Shown here one piece after another: positions 10,342-19,916 of a stretch of 64,000 nucleotides of DNA. A model generated the notes under the pieces. It searched no databases. It was not told the DNA's origin and worked only from the letters and a program-made list of their open reading frames with translations. Position 1 is the first letter of the stretch. Every line of letters begins with the position of its first letter. Made by a program: the position numbers and the translations under genes. Source of the DNA: Janthinobacterium agaricidamnosum (GTDB lineage: Bacteria; Pseudomonadota; Gammaproteobacteria; Burkholderiales; Burkholderiaceae_D); assembly GCF_003667705.1 (NCBI RefSeq), contig NZ_CP033019.1, forward strand, positions 2,666,001 through 2,730,000, given 5' to 3'.

Positions 10342-11778
10342 TTACTTGCTCAGGCGGCTGATCGCTTCGGCCACGCCCGCGCCATAGGCGGGGTCGCACA
10401 GCGTGCAATTGCCGATGTGGCGTTGCTTGACTTGCTCCGAAGCGCCCGAGATGGCGCGCGCCGTGTTGTCGAACAGCGCCTGCTGCTGTGCCGGCGTCAT
10501 CAGCTGGAACAGGGCGCGCGGCTGCGAATAGTAATCCTCGTCGACCCTGTGGTTCCAGTGGTCGGCCGCGCCTTCGATGCTCAATGGCGGTTCGCGGAAG
10601 TCCGGCTGCTCGGCCCATTCCTGCTCGCTGTTCGGCTCATAGCCCAACGTTCCTCCCTGGTTGCCGTCGACGCGCATCTGGCCGTCGCGGTGGTAGCTGT
10701 GGAACGGGCATTTCGGCGCGTTGACAGGGATATGGCTGTGGTTGACGCCGAGGCGGTAGCGCTGCGCGTCGCCATACGAAAACAGGCGGCCTTGCAGCAT
10801 CTTGTCCGGCGAAAAGCTGATGCCCGGTACCACGTTGGCCGGGTTGAAGGCCGCCTGTTCCACTTCCGCGAAATGGTTGTCCGCATTGCGGTTCAGTTCC
10901 AGCACGCCCACTTCGATCAGCGGGTAGTCGCCGTGCGGCCACACTTTCGACAGGTCGAACGGGTTGAGGTGATACGTGCCTGCCTCTTTTTCCGGCATGA
11001 TCTGCACGTACAGGGTCCAGCGGGGGAAATCCTTGTTTTCGATGCTTTCATACAGGTCGCGGTGCGAGCTTTCGCGGTCCTTGCCGACCAGTTCCTCGGC
11101 TTGCGCGTCGGTCAGGTTTTGAATGCCTTGCTGGGTTTTAAAGGTGAACTTGACCCAGAAACGCTCGTTTTGCGCATTCAGGAAGCTGAAGGTATGGCTG
11201 CCGAAACCGTGCATGTGGCGGAAACTGCGCGGCAAGCCACGGTCGCTCATCACCACCGTCACCTGGTGCAGCGCTTCGGGCAGCGAAGTCCAGAAATCCC
11301 AGTTGCTGTTGGGGCTGCGCAAGCCCGTGCGCGGGTCGCGCTTGATGGCGTGGTTCAGATCGGGAAATTTCAATGGGTCGCGCATGAAAAACACGGGCGT
11401 GTTGTTGCCGACCAGGTCCCAGTTACCTTCTTCCGTATAAAACTTCAGGGCGAAGCCGCGGATATCGCGTTCCGCATCGGCCGCACCCCGTTCGCCGGCC
11501 ACCGTGGAAAAGCGCGCAAACATCGGCGTTTGCTTGCCCACTGCGCCAAAAATCTTGGCCCGCGTGTAGCGCGTGATGTCGTGCGTGACGGTAAACGTGC
11601 CGTGCGCGCCCGATCCCTTGGCATGCATGCGGCGCTCGGGAATCACTTCACGGTCGAAGTGGGCCAGCTTTTCCAGGAACCAGACATCTTGCAACAGGGC
11701 GGGGCCGCGTGGGCCGGCCGTCTGGATGTTCTGGTTGTCGACGACAGGCGCGCCAAAGGCGGTGGTCAGCTTTTTCAT
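10342..11778 (-). CDS. katA: Monofunctional haem catalase (small-subunit, clade 3 type)
   Basis: Decomposes hydrogen peroxide in the cytosol. 478 residues from the ATG at 11778, preceded by GAAAGAG; this length is typical of clade 3. Visible landmarks are the active-site His in [14 protein letters not shown], the Asn in [11 protein letters not shown], the SNSNWDFW region, and the proximal haem Tyr in [14 protein letters not shown]. The C-terminus carries CTLCDPAYG. About 280 bases separate it from the upstream gene on the same strand, so it is likely a single-gene transcription unit. I could not identify an OxyR site by eye. The gene symbol follows common usage for this class. Confidence 0.95.
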   Translation of the reverse strand: MKKLTTAFGAPVVDNQNIQTAGPRGPALLQDVWFLEKLAHFDREVIPERRMHAKGSGAHGTFTVTHDITRYTRAKIFGAVGKQTPMFARFSTVAGERGAADAERDIRGFALKFYTEEGNWDLVGNNTPVFFMRDPLKFPDLNHAIKRDPRTGLRSPNSNWDFWTSLPEALHQVTVVMSDRGLPRSFRHMHGFGSHTFSFLNAQNERFWVKFTFKTQQGIQNLTDAQAEELVGKDRESSHRDLYESIENKDFPRWTLYVQIMPEKEAGTYHLNPFDLSKVWPHGDYPLIEVGVLELNRNADNHFAEVEQAAFNPANVVPGISFSPDKMLQGRLFSYGDAQRYRLGVNHSHIPVNAPKCPFHSYHRDGQMRVDGNQGGTLGYEPNSEQEWAEQPDFREPPLSIEGAADHWNHRVDEDYYSQPRALFQLMTPAQQQALFDNTARAISGASEQVKQRHIGNCTLCDPAYGAGVAEAISRLSK

Positions 11779-12018
11779 TGGACTCTTTCTTTCATGGCTA
11801 GGCAGAGCAATGGACGCACCGGCGCTACTCAAACACTGGCTGGGCTGAATGCACACTCACCGGGGCTGGTCCAGAGTAAAATTTCTAAAATGCAAACCAG
11901 TGTAAACTTTTTGGTACGGGATGGCTTGCCACGCCGTCCGAGCAAGCTCAGCCGGCGTACTTGCATCATAAGCGCTCCATCGCTGCCGCTCCCGCACGCT
12001 TGCAAGTTGCCAGTATAT

Positions 12019-12051
12019 AAAGGCAGGCGACGATCACGCCACTGGCCTTTT
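12019..12051 (-). terminator. Imperfect hairpin after the Sel1-repeat gene
   Basis: Downstream of the stop at 12061, the minus strand reads AAAGGCcagtGGCG-loop-CGCCtGCCTTT and then TATATA. This interrupted stem with a short AT-rich tail is compatible with a weak terminator. The rest of the 282-base gap up to the catalase start holds the catalase promoter region and nothing else I recognise. Confidence 0.4.
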
Positions 12052-12060
12052 GCCCAGTTC

Positions 12061-12753
12061 TTAAAACTTGTTCCAGTTGTTATGCCGGTGCTCCGTCGCT
12101 TCCTTCATCAGGTGGCCCGCGCGCAGGGCGTCGTCCGCCTGCAGCGTCATGGCCAGTTCCTGGAGGGCGGGCGGGTATTCGTGGTGGGCGGCTTCTTCCA
12201 GCAATTCACGGCCCTTGGCCAGGTCGCGCGGCACGCCGCGGCCTTCGCGGTAGGCGTTGTACAGCAGGAACATGGCGTGTGGATTGCCCAGTTCGCTGGA
12301 CTTGGCCAGCCAGTGCGCCGCTATGACGGGATCTTGCGGCACGCCTTCGCCATTCGCCGCCAGCAAGCCCAGCATCAGGGCCGCCTTCGCATGGCCTTGC
12401 TGCGCCGCTTGCCGGTACCACAGCCACGCTTGGGCCGGCGTGGCCGCGCGCAGCATCTGGCCCAGCTCGAACGCCGCTTCCGTGTCGCCGGCGCGGGCCG
12501 CCTGTTCGAACAGACTCAGCGTCTCGGCGCGGCGCTCGGGGCGGGGCTGGTAAATCAGCGCCAGTTCGCGCTCGGCGACGGGCATGTCCTTGCCGGCCCA
12601 GCTGCGTACCTTGCGTTCGGCCTGGTGGTCGCCCGCCTGGCGCGCGAGCATGGCCACGGCTTCGATTTCCGCCGCCGTGGGTGGTGGCGACGACTGGCAG
12701 GCGGCCAGGACGGTAGCCAGCACGACGGAGGGAAGGGAGAGTGCGTGTTTCAT
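12061..12753 (-). CDS. Sel1-repeat lipoprotein
   Basis: A 230-residue exported lipoprotein. The signal peptide ends in the lipobox VLAAC with the acylated Cys at residue 19, followed by QSSPPP. The mature part contains Sel1-type TPR repeats: AAFELGQMLRAATPAQAWLWYRQAAQQGHAKAALMLG in register, with AAHWLAKSSELGNPHAMFLLYNAYREGRG as the next unit. AAAGGT lies 11 bases before the ATG. Such proteins act as periplasmic or envelope scaffolds. No specific partner is evident; the gene just upstream on the same strand is the nucleotidase, 56 bases away, so they may be co-transcribed. Confidence 0.88.
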   Translation of the reverse strand: MKHALSLPSVVLATVLAACQSSPPPTAAEIEAVAMLARQAGDHQAERKVRSWAGKDMPVAERELALIYQPRPERRAETLSLFEQAARAGDTEAAFELGQMLRAATPAQAWLWYRQAAQQGHAKAALMLGLLAANGEGVPQDPVIAAHWLAKSSELGNPHAMFLLYNAYREGRGVPRDLAKGRELLEEAAHHEYPPALQELAMTLQADDALRAGHLMKEATEHRHNNWNKF

Positions 12754-12809
12754 CTGGATGACCTTTCATCAAAACAGGCCGGAACTGCCGCAGTCCCGGC
12801 CCATGGACC

Positions 12810-14906
12810 TTATTTGCTCAGGTCGATGCGGTACTTGGCGAAACCGCTGGCGTCGAGCCCGCCTTCGGCCGCCACGCTGGCGATGCCGCTGCCCTGCGCC
12901 AATGCCAGGTGGCCCGGCGCCGAGCGCAGGATGACGGGGCCGGCCGTGGCCGTCTTGACGAAGCTCCAGCTGCGCGCGCTGCCATTGGCCGCCAGGGTCA
13001 CCTTGCCGCCCTTGGTGCTGAGCGACGCCAGGTAGTTGCTGACCACGGCCTGGTTCGCATCGGGCGACTTGATGATGGTCTTGCTGCCGTCAATGCCCGG
13101 CACGGCACCGCCGCCGCCGGCGCGGTAATCGTTGGTGGCGACGATGAAATCATCGCCATCGGCCACGGGCGCGCCCTTGTACGTGAGGTTGACGATGCGG
13201 CTGCCCGGTTTTTTCGTCACGTCGATCTGATACGTGAGGGCATTGTTTTCCGCGTAGAACACGTCATAGTTGTAGATCGTGCCATACGACGGCACCAGGT
13301 CCTGCTCCGCCGTGGCGCTCGGGTCGATCTGGGCGAATTGCCTGGCCGACGTTTCCAGCCAGGCCTTCAAGTCCGCGCCCTTGATCTTCACGGCTTGCAA
13401 GTTGTTATTGCTATATAAATACAGGTCGCCCGGATTGCGCACCTGCAAGCCAACCGGCGCGGCCGGCGTCGCGCCCGCGGCCACGTCCGTGAAGTCCGAC
13501 GGCCCGTTGCGGCCCGCCTTGAATGGCGCGCTGCACGAGATGACGGGGATATTCTTGTAGCTGGACAAGGTCGCATCCGTGCTGGTGGCGATGAAGTTCT
13601 TCACGTAATCGAGCTGTGCCTGGTTCACCAGCTGGATGGCGCTGACGTCGCCCACCAGCGCGAAGTAGGCCGACATCTCGAAATCCGTGCTGATGCCCAG
13701 CGGCTGCCTGGCGTAGGCGATGGTGGCCGCATGCTCGGTGGCTACCAGCGGGGCGATGGCCGGGTCGGCTTTCACGAGGGTCGTGCCGTCCGTGTACTTG
13801 AAGCCGCGCGATTCCACCGTCGTCTTGGCCGGCTGCACCACCCACTTGCCGCCCTGATAGACCATCGTCAGCTTGATGATGCCCAGACGGCGGCCCCAGC
13901 TTTGCGCCATGACGGTGGGCACGCCGTTCACAAAGCCGTTGACGGCGTCGATCTTCGCGCTGGCGGGGAAGGCGGCGAACGAGGCGTCCAGCGCGGCCGC
14001 GCCCGTCTCTTTGCCTTTCGGGAAGATCAAATGCGAGTGGCCGATCATCAGGGCGTCGATGCCCGTGCTGGTCAGGTGATAGCTGCCGTTTTCCATCTTC
14101 GGGCTGTAGGTGCTGGTGTCCAGGCCGCCATGGGACAGGGCCACGACGAGGTCGGCTCCCTTGTTGCGCAATTCCGGCACATATTGCTTGGCCGCTTCCT
14201 GCACGCCCGTCACGCTGACTTTGCCGGCGAGCACTTTCTGGTCCCATTCGAGGATTTGCGGCGGTACAAAGCTCAGCACGCCCACATTGATTTTCACGGT
14301 CAGCTTGCTGCCGTCGGGCGCCGTGGCGGCGAAATCGCGGGGCAGCAGGGCGTAAGGCTGGAAGATGGGCTTGCCGCTGCTCACGCCGACGACATTGCTC
14401 AGCACGGAAGGGAAGGCGGGCGCGCCGCAGGTGCCCGTCGGTTTGGCCACGCCGGGTATGCCGAAATCCGTGTTGGTGATCTGGCTCAGGTAGGGCAAGC
14501 CATAGTTGAATTCATGGTTGCCCATGCCGCCCGCGTCGTATTTCAGCGCGTTCATGGCCTTGTGCACGGCCAGGGTGCCGCTGCAAGGAACGGGCGCGGC
14601 CACGGCCTGCAGGTCGGCCAGCAAGGTGCCCTGGATGACGTCGCCATCGTCGAGCAGCACATTGTTCGGATTTTCCACGCGCGCCGCCTGGATCAGGGTC
14701 GACGTGCGCTCCAGGCCCAGGCTCGTGTCTTCGGCCAGCGCATAATAGTTGTAGCTCAAGACGTTCGAGTGGATATCGGTGGTTTCCAGCAATGCCACGG
14801 TGACCGTCGTGCCCTCGGGAATGGCTGGCGCCGTGTTCGAACTGCCGTTGCAACCGACGAGACCCGCACTTGCCAGCGCCGCCAGCATGACCCAATTTGT
14901 TTTCAT
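12810..14906 (-). CDS. Bifunctional 2',3'-cyclic-nucleotide phosphodiesterase / 3'- or 5'-nucleotidase lipoprotein
   Basis: A 698-residue periplasmic or outer-membrane-anchored nucleotidase that salvages extracellular nucleotides. The signal peptide has lipobox LVGC (Cys19). The N-terminal metallophosphatase domain shows the dimetal motifs in order: LLETTDIHSN (DxH), DDGDVIQG (GD), GMGNHEFNYG (GNHE), VALSHGG and GHSH. The C-terminal nucleotidase domain, with RNPGDLYLYSNN and ATNDYRAGGGG, binds substrate. This domain order and length fit the CpdB/UshA family, closer to CpdB. The start has GAGGGCGG upstream. Confidence 0.92.
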   Translation of the reverse strand: MKTNWVMLAALASAGLVGCNGSSNTAPAIPEGTTVTVALLETTDIHSNVLSYNYYALAEDTSLGLERTSTLIQAARVENPNNVLLDDGDVIQGTLLADLQAVAAPVPCSGTLAVHKAMNALKYDAGGMGNHEFNYGLPYLSQITNTDFGIPGVAKPTGTCGAPAFPSVLSNVVGVSSGKPIFQPYALLPRDFAATAPDGSKLTVKINVGVLSFVPPQILEWDQKVLAGKVSVTGVQEAAKQYVPELRNKGADLVVALSHGGLDTSTYSPKMENGSYHLTSTGIDALMIGHSHLIFPKGKETGAAALDASFAAFPASAKIDAVNGFVNGVPTVMAQSWGRRLGIIKLTMVYQGGKWVVQPAKTTVESRGFKYTDGTTLVKADPAIAPLVATEHAATIAYARQPLGISTDFEMSAYFALVGDVSAIQLVNQAQLDYVKNFIATSTDATLSSYKNIPVISCSAPFKAGRNGPSDFTDVAAGATPAAPVGLQVRNPGDLYLYSNNNLQAVKIKGADLKAWLETSARQFAQIDPSATAEQDLVPSYGTIYNYDVFYAENNALTYQIDVTKKPGSRIVNLTYKGAPVADGDDFIVATNDYRAGGGGAVPGIDGSKTIIKSPDANQAVVSNYLASLSTKGGKVTLAANGSARSWSFVKTATAGPVILRSAPGHLALAQGSGIASVAAEGGLDASGFAKYRIDLSK

Positions 14907-15020
14907 TACCGCCCTCGGAAAGATTCAAAGGACGCGACTGTAACGCCGCCATATGACGCGGCGATGACAGCCGTGCAAGGCGCATGGAGACAGGGTCGCG
15001 CGCGATGGCGCGACCGCCTG

Positions 15021-16067
15021 TCAATGTGCCGGCAGTTTTTTCAGCACTTCATTGCTGAAGTAAGGCTCGTCTTCCACCCAGAAAATATAGTCGAGGTCCA
15101 GGTAGTTGCGGGCAAAGTCGAGCAAGTCTTCGACTGAATTCTTTTTCCCGGTACGAGGATTGATTTGGCGCAGGTTGCCGTCCTGTACGGCCATGCCCTT
15201 GACCAGGTTCGCCGGATAGTCCTTAATAAAGCCGTAACTCTGGCCCATATGGCTTTTCCGATACGGCATCAGGTCAGGACCGCCGACGCCCATACGCAGC
15301 ATTTGCGCCTGCGCAAACAGGCCGCGCATATAGCCCTTGTCGGTCCACGGCAGCCATTCACCGGGCAGAAAATTCAGATACACCATGGTGGTGGTGTGGG
15401 GAAAAGCCGCGGCCAGTACCTGCATGTTGTCCTTGATGGCATCGACATAGTGTTGCGGCTTGAAATCATCGGGGAACGTCGTATTTCCCTTGCCGTCTTC
15501 CACGCCAATGTCGATCGAGCTTTCGCTGAAATTGATGCCCTCGATTTTCCCGTCAAATTCCTTGCCCAACGCCTGGATCAAGCGTTGATAACGCTCGCGT
15601 ACCGGCGCTTCCCACATTTTTGGCGACCAGCCATATTCATCATCGGTGACCGCTTTATGCGGATCGCGTTCCGGTGCGGAAAGCATGCTTTGCTTGATGA
15701 TGCCGCCCTGGTAGCGAGGATCGCTGAGCAAATATGCCGGCACATTGTGGCGCGGCGTGAATGATTTTTCCTGCAATTGTATCCACAGCTTTTTCCCGAT
15801 CGAGTCGAGATAGCTGATGTCGTGGCGGATCGGCGCAAAATCGTAACGGTCCTGTTCCGGCTCCAGGCTGCGCCAGGTGTACACGATTTGAGCACCGCTG
15901 AAGCGCGGATCGCTTAATGCCTTATCCGCGCGGATGTTTTCCCCGTGCGGTTCACGGTGATTGAAGTAAATATAGTGCTTGATCGGGTGCTTTATTTCCG
16001 CGGCAATCGCACTGCCCATCATCAAAATAACTAATGCAAAAAACGTTGTATGGCTGCGTAAGATCAT
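15021..16067 (-). CDS. Secreted TIM-barrel-like protein, probable glycoside hydrolase
   Basis: A 348-residue protein with a cleavable signal peptide (TTFFALVILMMGSAIAA). The mature part reads like a glycoside hydrolase (beta/alpha) barrel: VYTWRSLEPEQDRYDF is the substrate-side loop typical of GH families. GINFSESSIDIG and the C-terminal FWVEDEPYF each offer a carboxylate in a position expected for the acid/base and nucleophile. I cannot name the family. GC content is visibly lower than that of its neighbours, suggesting a separate acquisition. An alternative start five codons upstream exists. It is divergent from the COG0523 cluster. Confidence 0.75.
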   Translation of the reverse strand: MILRSHTTFFALVILMMGSAIAAEIKHPIKHYIYFNHREPHGENIRADKALSDPRFSGAQIVYTWRSLEPEQDRYDFAPIRHDISYLDSIGKKLWIQLQEKSFTPRHNVPAYLLSDPRYQGGIIKQSMLSAPERDPHKAVTDDEYGWSPKMWEAPVRERYQRLIQALGKEFDGKIEGINFSESSIDIGVEDGKGNTTFPDDFKPQHYVDAIKDNMQVLAAAFPHTTTMVYLNFLPGEWLPWTDKGYMRGLFAQAQMLRMGVGGPDLMPYRKSHMGQSYGFIKDYPANLVKGMAVQDGNLRQINPRTGKKNSVEDLLDFARNYLDLDYIFWVEDEPYFSNEVLKKLPAH

Positions 16068-16242
16068 CGATTCCTTGGGCACTGTGAGAATTTAGCTATT
16101 CAGTCGCCAGGCGCTTGCTTCGATAGCAGAGCCGGTGCGATTCCACTATAGCACCTTGAGGAGGTGGCCTGGACTGCGCGGCGTGTTCAGGATGGCAGGT
16201 GACGATTAGCATGCTCAATGCAAGTAAGTTGCATTATAATTC

Positions 16243-16267
16243 GCAAATGCAATTGAACTGCATTTGC
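16243..16267. promoter_or_regulatory. Perfect palindromic operator, candidate Zur site
   Basis: A 25-bp inverted repeat with 9-bp perfect arms (GCAAATGCA / TGCATTTGC) and a 7-base AT-rich centre lies 39 bases before the first COG0523 GTPase gene and within the divergent promoter region. Its AT-rich dyad resembles Fur-superfamily operators, and the neighbouring TTGCATTATAATTC overlaps a plausible -10 box. COG0523 genes are classic Zur targets and a Fur-family gene lies 3.6 kb downstream. Assignment to Zur is inference. Confidence 0.6.
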
Positions 16268-16305
16268 TTCCGCCATCACGCACCCACCAATTCGAAGGAT
16301 TCCCC

Positions 16306-17532
16306 ATGCCCCAGCGCAAACTCCCCGTCACCGTCCTGTCCGGCTTTCTCGGCGCCGGCAAGACCACCTTGCTCAACCACATACTGCGCAACCGCGAAGG
16401 CAAGCGCGTGGCCGTCATCGTCAACGACATGAGCGAAGTCAATATCGACGCTTCGTTGGTCAAGGATAGTGCCGAAGCGGCCGGCGCGGCGCTGTCGCGC
16501 ACGGAAGAAAAACTCGTGGAAATGTCGAACGGCTGCATCTGCTGCACCCTGCGCGACGATCTGTTGCTGGAAGTGCGGCGCCTGGCTGCCGAAGACCGCT
16601 TCGATTACCTGTTGATCGAATCGACGGGCGTGGGCGAACCGATGCCCGTGGCCGCCACCTTCGACTTCGAGGACGAGCACGGCGACAGCCTGAACGACGT
16701 GGCCCGCATCGACTGCATGGTCACCGTCGTCGACTGCGCCAACCTGCTGGCGGATTTTCATAGCGAAGACAGCCTGGAGCAGCGCGGCGAGATCGCGGGC
16801 GAGGGCGACGACCGCCAGCTGGCCAACCTGCTCACGGAACAGATCGAGTTTGCCAATGTCATCGTCCTCAACAAGGTCGACATGGTGGCGGCGGACGAGC
16901 GCCGGCGCGTGCTGGCCATTTTAAAAGCCCTCAATCCCGGCGCGCGCATCATCGAAACCAACCAGTCCGTCGTGCCGCTCGACGCCATCCTGGGCACGCA
17001 CTTGTTCGACCTGGAGCAGGCGGCCGCCATGCCGGGCTGGGCGCAGGAGTTGGCTGGCAGCCACACGCCGGAGACGGACACCTACGGCATCGGCAGCTTC
17101 GTCTACCGGACGAAGGAACCGTTCCACGCGCAGCGCCTGCACGATTTCATCTCGCAACCGATACCGGGCGTGGTGCGCAGCAAGGGATATTTCTGGCTGG
17201 CCAGCCGCCCCGAATGGGTGGCCAGCCTGTCCGGCGCGGGCAAGCTGATGAATATCGAGCCCGTGGGACTGTGGTGGGCGTCCGTGCCGAAGGAGCGCTG
17301 GCCCACGGATGCCGCCTCGCTGGCGGAAGTGAAGGCGGGCTGGAGCGAAACGTACGGCGACCGCTACCAGGAGCTCGTCTTCATCGGCCAGGACATGGAC
17401 CAGGCGGCCATCGAGGCGGACTTGAAGAAATGTCAACTCAGCACCACGGAAACGCGCCAGGGCATGGCCGCCTGGCGCCAGCTGCCCGACCCGTTTCCAC
17501 TATGGCAACGCATGGAAGAACTCGAAGACTAA
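16306..17532 (+). CDS. COG0523 (CobW/ZigA-type) GTP-dependent metallochaperone
   Basis: A 408-residue P-loop GTPase of the G3E/COG0523 family, which delivers zinc or other metals to client enzymes under limitation. The start at 16306 follows GAAGGA; a TTG further upstream overlaps the operator and is unlikely. Walker [10 protein letters not shown], the metal-binding CxCC motif (NGCICC), ESTGVGEP and the NKVD guanine-specificity motif are present. The C-terminal CobW domain contains [19 protein letters not shown]. It most resembles the zinc-responsive ZigA/YciC subgroup. It is the first gene of a three-gene operon behind a palindromic operator. Confidence 0.9.
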   Translation: MPQRKLPVTVLSGFLGAGKTTLLNHILRNREGKRVAVIVNDMSEVNIDASLVKDSAEAAGAALSRTEEKLVEMSNGCICCTLRDDLLLEVRRLAAEDRFDYLLIESTGVGEPMPVAATFDFEDEHGDSLNDVARIDCMVTVVDCANLLADFHSEDSLEQRGEIAGEGDDRQLANLLTEQIEFANVIVLNKVDMVAADERRRVLAILKALNPGARIIETNQSVVPLDAILGTHLFDLEQAAAMPGWAQELAGSHTPETDTYGIGSFVYRTKEPFHAQRLHDFISQPIPGVVRSKGYFWLASRPEWVASLSGAGKLMNIEPVGLWWASVPKERWPTDAASLAEVKAGWSETYGDRYQELVFIGQDMDQAAIEADLKKCQLSTTETRQGMAAWRQLPDPFPLWQRMEELED

Positions 17533-17550
17533 CTTGAACAGGAACACACT

Positions 17551-18555
17551 ATGACAGAACTGATCCCCGTCACCATCATCACGGGCTTTCTCGGCAGCGG
17601 GAAAACGACCTTGCTCAAGCGCATATTGCAGGGCGATCACGGCGTGCGCATCGCCGTGATCGAAAATGAATTCGCCGCCGAAAGCATCGACCATGGCTTG
17701 CTGGTGCAGGACAGCGACGAGCAGATCGTGGAAATGAACACTGGCTGCATCTGCTGCAGCGTGCGGGGCGACCTGATCCGCATCCTGGGCGAATTGCACG
17801 CCAGGCGCGCGGCGGGAAGCATCACGTTTGATCACGTCATCCTCGAAACGACGGGCCTGGCCGCGCCGGGTCCCGTGGCGCAAACCTTCTTTGCGGAACC
17901 CTCCGTCAGCGAGTGCTACATGCTGGACGCCATTTTGACGGTGGTCGATGCGCGCCATGCGCAGCAGCAATTGACGGCGCACAAGGAAGCGCAGGAGCAA
18001 GTGGGCTTTGCCGACCGCATCCTGCTGTCGAAGACGGACCTGGTCAGCAAGGACGACCTGGCCGCGCTGCGCCAGCGCCTGGTCGCCATCAATGGCCGCG
18101 CCAGCATACAGAAAGTGCGCTTTGGCAATGTTCCGCTGCGCGACATCCTGAACATCCGCGGTTTCAATCTGAACGCCATCGTCGAACTGGAGCCGGATTT
18201 CCTCGGAGAATTGGGCCACCGCCATGGGGACGGCGTGCAATCGTTCGTCTACCACCAGTCCCAGCCCCTCGATCTGCTGCAGGTGGAAAACTTTCTCGAT
18301 GCCGTGGTGCAGCTGTTCGGCGCCCAGCTGATGCGCTACAAGGGCATTTTGTATGTTGCCGACTTGCCATGCCGCGCCGTGTTCCAGGGCGTGCACATGC
18401 TGATGGGCTCGGAATTGGGCGCACCGTGGCGCGACGATGAGCCGCGCGCCAGCAAGATCATTTTTATCGGCCGCGACTTGCCGCAGGAGATGCTGATCCG
18501 GGGCCTGGACCGCTGCGTGGTCAAGGCGGATAGTCCCGTCGGGGTGGCCGCATGA
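17551..18555 (+). CDS. Second COG0523 (CobW-family) GTPase
   Basis: A 334-residue paralogue of the preceding gene. It has P-loop GFLGSGKTT, CxCC motif (TGCICC), ETTGLAAPGP, and SKTD in place of NKxD. The C-terminal CobW domain runs YHQSQPLDLLQVENFLDAV to IFIGRDLPQEML. The His-containing segment GELGHRHGDGVQSF between domains could add metal ligands. It starts 18 bases after the first GTPase gene and overlaps the permease gene by ATGA. Tandem different COG0523 proteins imply different clients or different stages of one metal response. Confidence 0.9.
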   Translation: MTELIPVTIITGFLGSGKTTLLKRILQGDHGVRIAVIENEFAAESIDHGLLVQDSDEQIVEMNTGCICCSVRGDLIRILGELHARRAAGSITFDHVILETTGLAAPGPVAQTFFAEPSVSECYMLDAILTVVDARHAQQQLTAHKEAQEQVGFADRILLSKTDLVSKDDLAALRQRLVAINGRASIQKVRFGNVPLRDILNIRGFNLNAIVELEPDFLGELGHRHGDGVQSFVYHQSQPLDLLQVENFLDAVVQLFGAQLMRYKGILYVADLPCRAVFQGVHMLMGSELGAPWRDDEPRASKIIFIGRDLPQEMLIRGLDRCVVKADSPVGVAA

Positions 18556-19340
18556 GCGTGGAAGCGGGCTTGCCCGCCCTGGCGCTGATCTTTCTGCTTG
18601 GCATGCGGCATGGCCTGGAACCGGACCACCTGGCTGCCGTCGATGGCCTCACCTTGCGTAGCCAGGCGGCCCACCCGCGCTGGACGCCGTGGATGGGGGC
18701 GCTGTTTGCCCTAGGGCATGGCGTCTGCGTGCTGGCCATCGTGGCCGTTGCCGCCCTGGCATCCAGGCAATTGACTCCTTCGGAAAGCGTGTTCGGCTGG
18801 CTGGAATGGCTGCCCATCGTCTTGCTGCTGGTGATAGCCGCGCTGAATGCGCGCAGCTTGCTGGCTGGCGCGCAACTGGCCGAGGTGCGCGGCCGGCTGC
18901 TGCCAGGCTGGCTGCGGCGCGCGTCCGGGCCGCTGGGCGCCATCCTCGTCGGCATGCTGTTCGCGCTGGTGTTCGATACGGCCTTGCAGGCGGCGGCCTG
19001 GGGCTACGCGGCCGTGGCGCTGGGCGGCATGGGGCCAGCCTTGCTGACGGGGACGGTGTTTGCCGTCGGCATGGGCGTAACGGATACCTTCGATGGCTGG
19101 GTCACGGCAAAGGTCATGCGCACCGGCAAGCTTGATGTCGTGCGGGCGTTCCGGCGCCGCCTGGGCTGGCCCATCGTCGCCATCTGCGTGGCGATGGCCG
19201 CTTACATGGCTGCCGGCAAGCTTGATCCGGCCTGGTCGCTGCCGGAAAGCTGGACGGCGGCGCTGGGCGCGGCCATGGTCTTGCTGATGGCGGCCGTGTA
19301 CGGCTGGACCTTGCTGGGCTTGCGCCGCGTGCGTGCGTAA
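18552..19340 (+). CDS. NiCoT-like metal permease (HoxN/NixA-related)
   Basis: A 262-residue integral membrane protein with about six to seven hydrophobic segments. The signature of nickel/cobalt transporters is in the first helix: MRHGLEPDHLAAVDG contains the H-x4-DH metal-selectivity motif. A second motif, GHGVCVLAI, is in the next helix, and VGMLFALVFDTALQ and MGVTDTFDGW are family-like later. It is translationally coupled (ATGA) to the second GTPase. In this context it may move zinc, cobalt or nickel; the metal is not determined by sequence. Confidence 0.82.
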   Translation: MSVEAGLPALALIFLLGMRHGLEPDHLAAVDGLTLRSQAAHPRWTPWMGALFALGHGVCVLAIVAVAALASRQLTPSESVFGWLEWLPIVLLLVIAALNARSLLAGAQLAEVRGRLLPGWLRRASGPLGAILVGMLFALVFDTALQAAAWGYAAVALGGMGPALLTGTVFAVGMGVTDTFDGWVTAKVMRTGKLDVVRAFRRRLGWPIVAICVAMAAYMAAGKLDPAWSLPESWTAALGAAMVLLMAAVYGWTLLGLRRVRA

Positions 19341-19384
19341 GGGAAGGGCGTGGGTATAATGGGAAAAAACTGCCGAGTCCTCCC

Positions 19385-19903
19385 ATGCCCGCACCCGATA
19401 TCGTCATCCGCCTGCTGACGCCAGCCGACACCACCGCCTTTTGCGCGCTGCGCCTGCGCGCCATCCTCGATTCGCCCAGCTCGTTTTCGGCGTCACGCGA
19501 GGATGAGCTGGCGCGCACGCCGGAAGAACACGTGCAGCGCATCGCCGGCGGCACCCTGCAGCGCGGCTTTGGCGCCTTCGATGGCGATCGTCTCGTCGGT
19601 TTTGCCGGCTTGCGGCGCGAATCGCTGCGCCAGCTGTCGCACAAGGCCGTGTTATGGGGCGTGTTCGTCGATGTGACGCAGCGGGGCCATGGCGTGGCGC
19701 GGCGTCTGGTGAACGCCTGCATCGAACTGGCCGAGACGGACCCTGCCATCATGCAAGTGCACTTGAGCGTGAATGCGGAAAACAATGCCGCCCTGCGCCT
19801 GTATGAATCCCTGGGATTTATCGCGTATGGCACGGAGCCGCGCTCGATGCGCGTGGGCGACCTGTTTTATGACGAGCATCACCTGGCCTTGCTGCTCAAG
19901 TGA
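19385..19903 (+). CDS. GNAT-family N-acetyltransferase
   Basis: A 172-residue acyl-CoA-dependent acetyltransferase. It opens with VIRLLTPADTTAFCALRLRA, contains the acetyl-CoA loop region WGVFVDVTQRGHGVARRLVNACIE (motif A) and ends with the motif B NNAALRLYESLGF. The substrate is unknown. It lies 44 bases after the permease gene on the same strand and converges with the Fur-family gene, with only 13 bases between the stops. Confidence 0.88.
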   Translation: MPAPDIVIRLLTPADTTAFCALRLRAILDSPSSFSASREDELARTPEEHVQRIAGGTLQRGFGAFDGDRLVGFAGLRRESLRQLSHKAVLWGVFVDVTQRGHGVARRLVNACIELAETDPAIMQVHLSVNAENNAALRLYESLGFIAYGTEPRSMRVGDLFYDEHHLALLLK

Positions 19904-19916
19904 TGTCAGAAGAGTC

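Noticed and set aside
10309..13035. A 908-codon open frame on the plus strand across the catalase and Sel1 genes
   Set aside because: It is antisense to well-supported genes, spans their gap, has an Arg/His/Val-rich composition without motifs, and is typical of GC-rich mirror frames.
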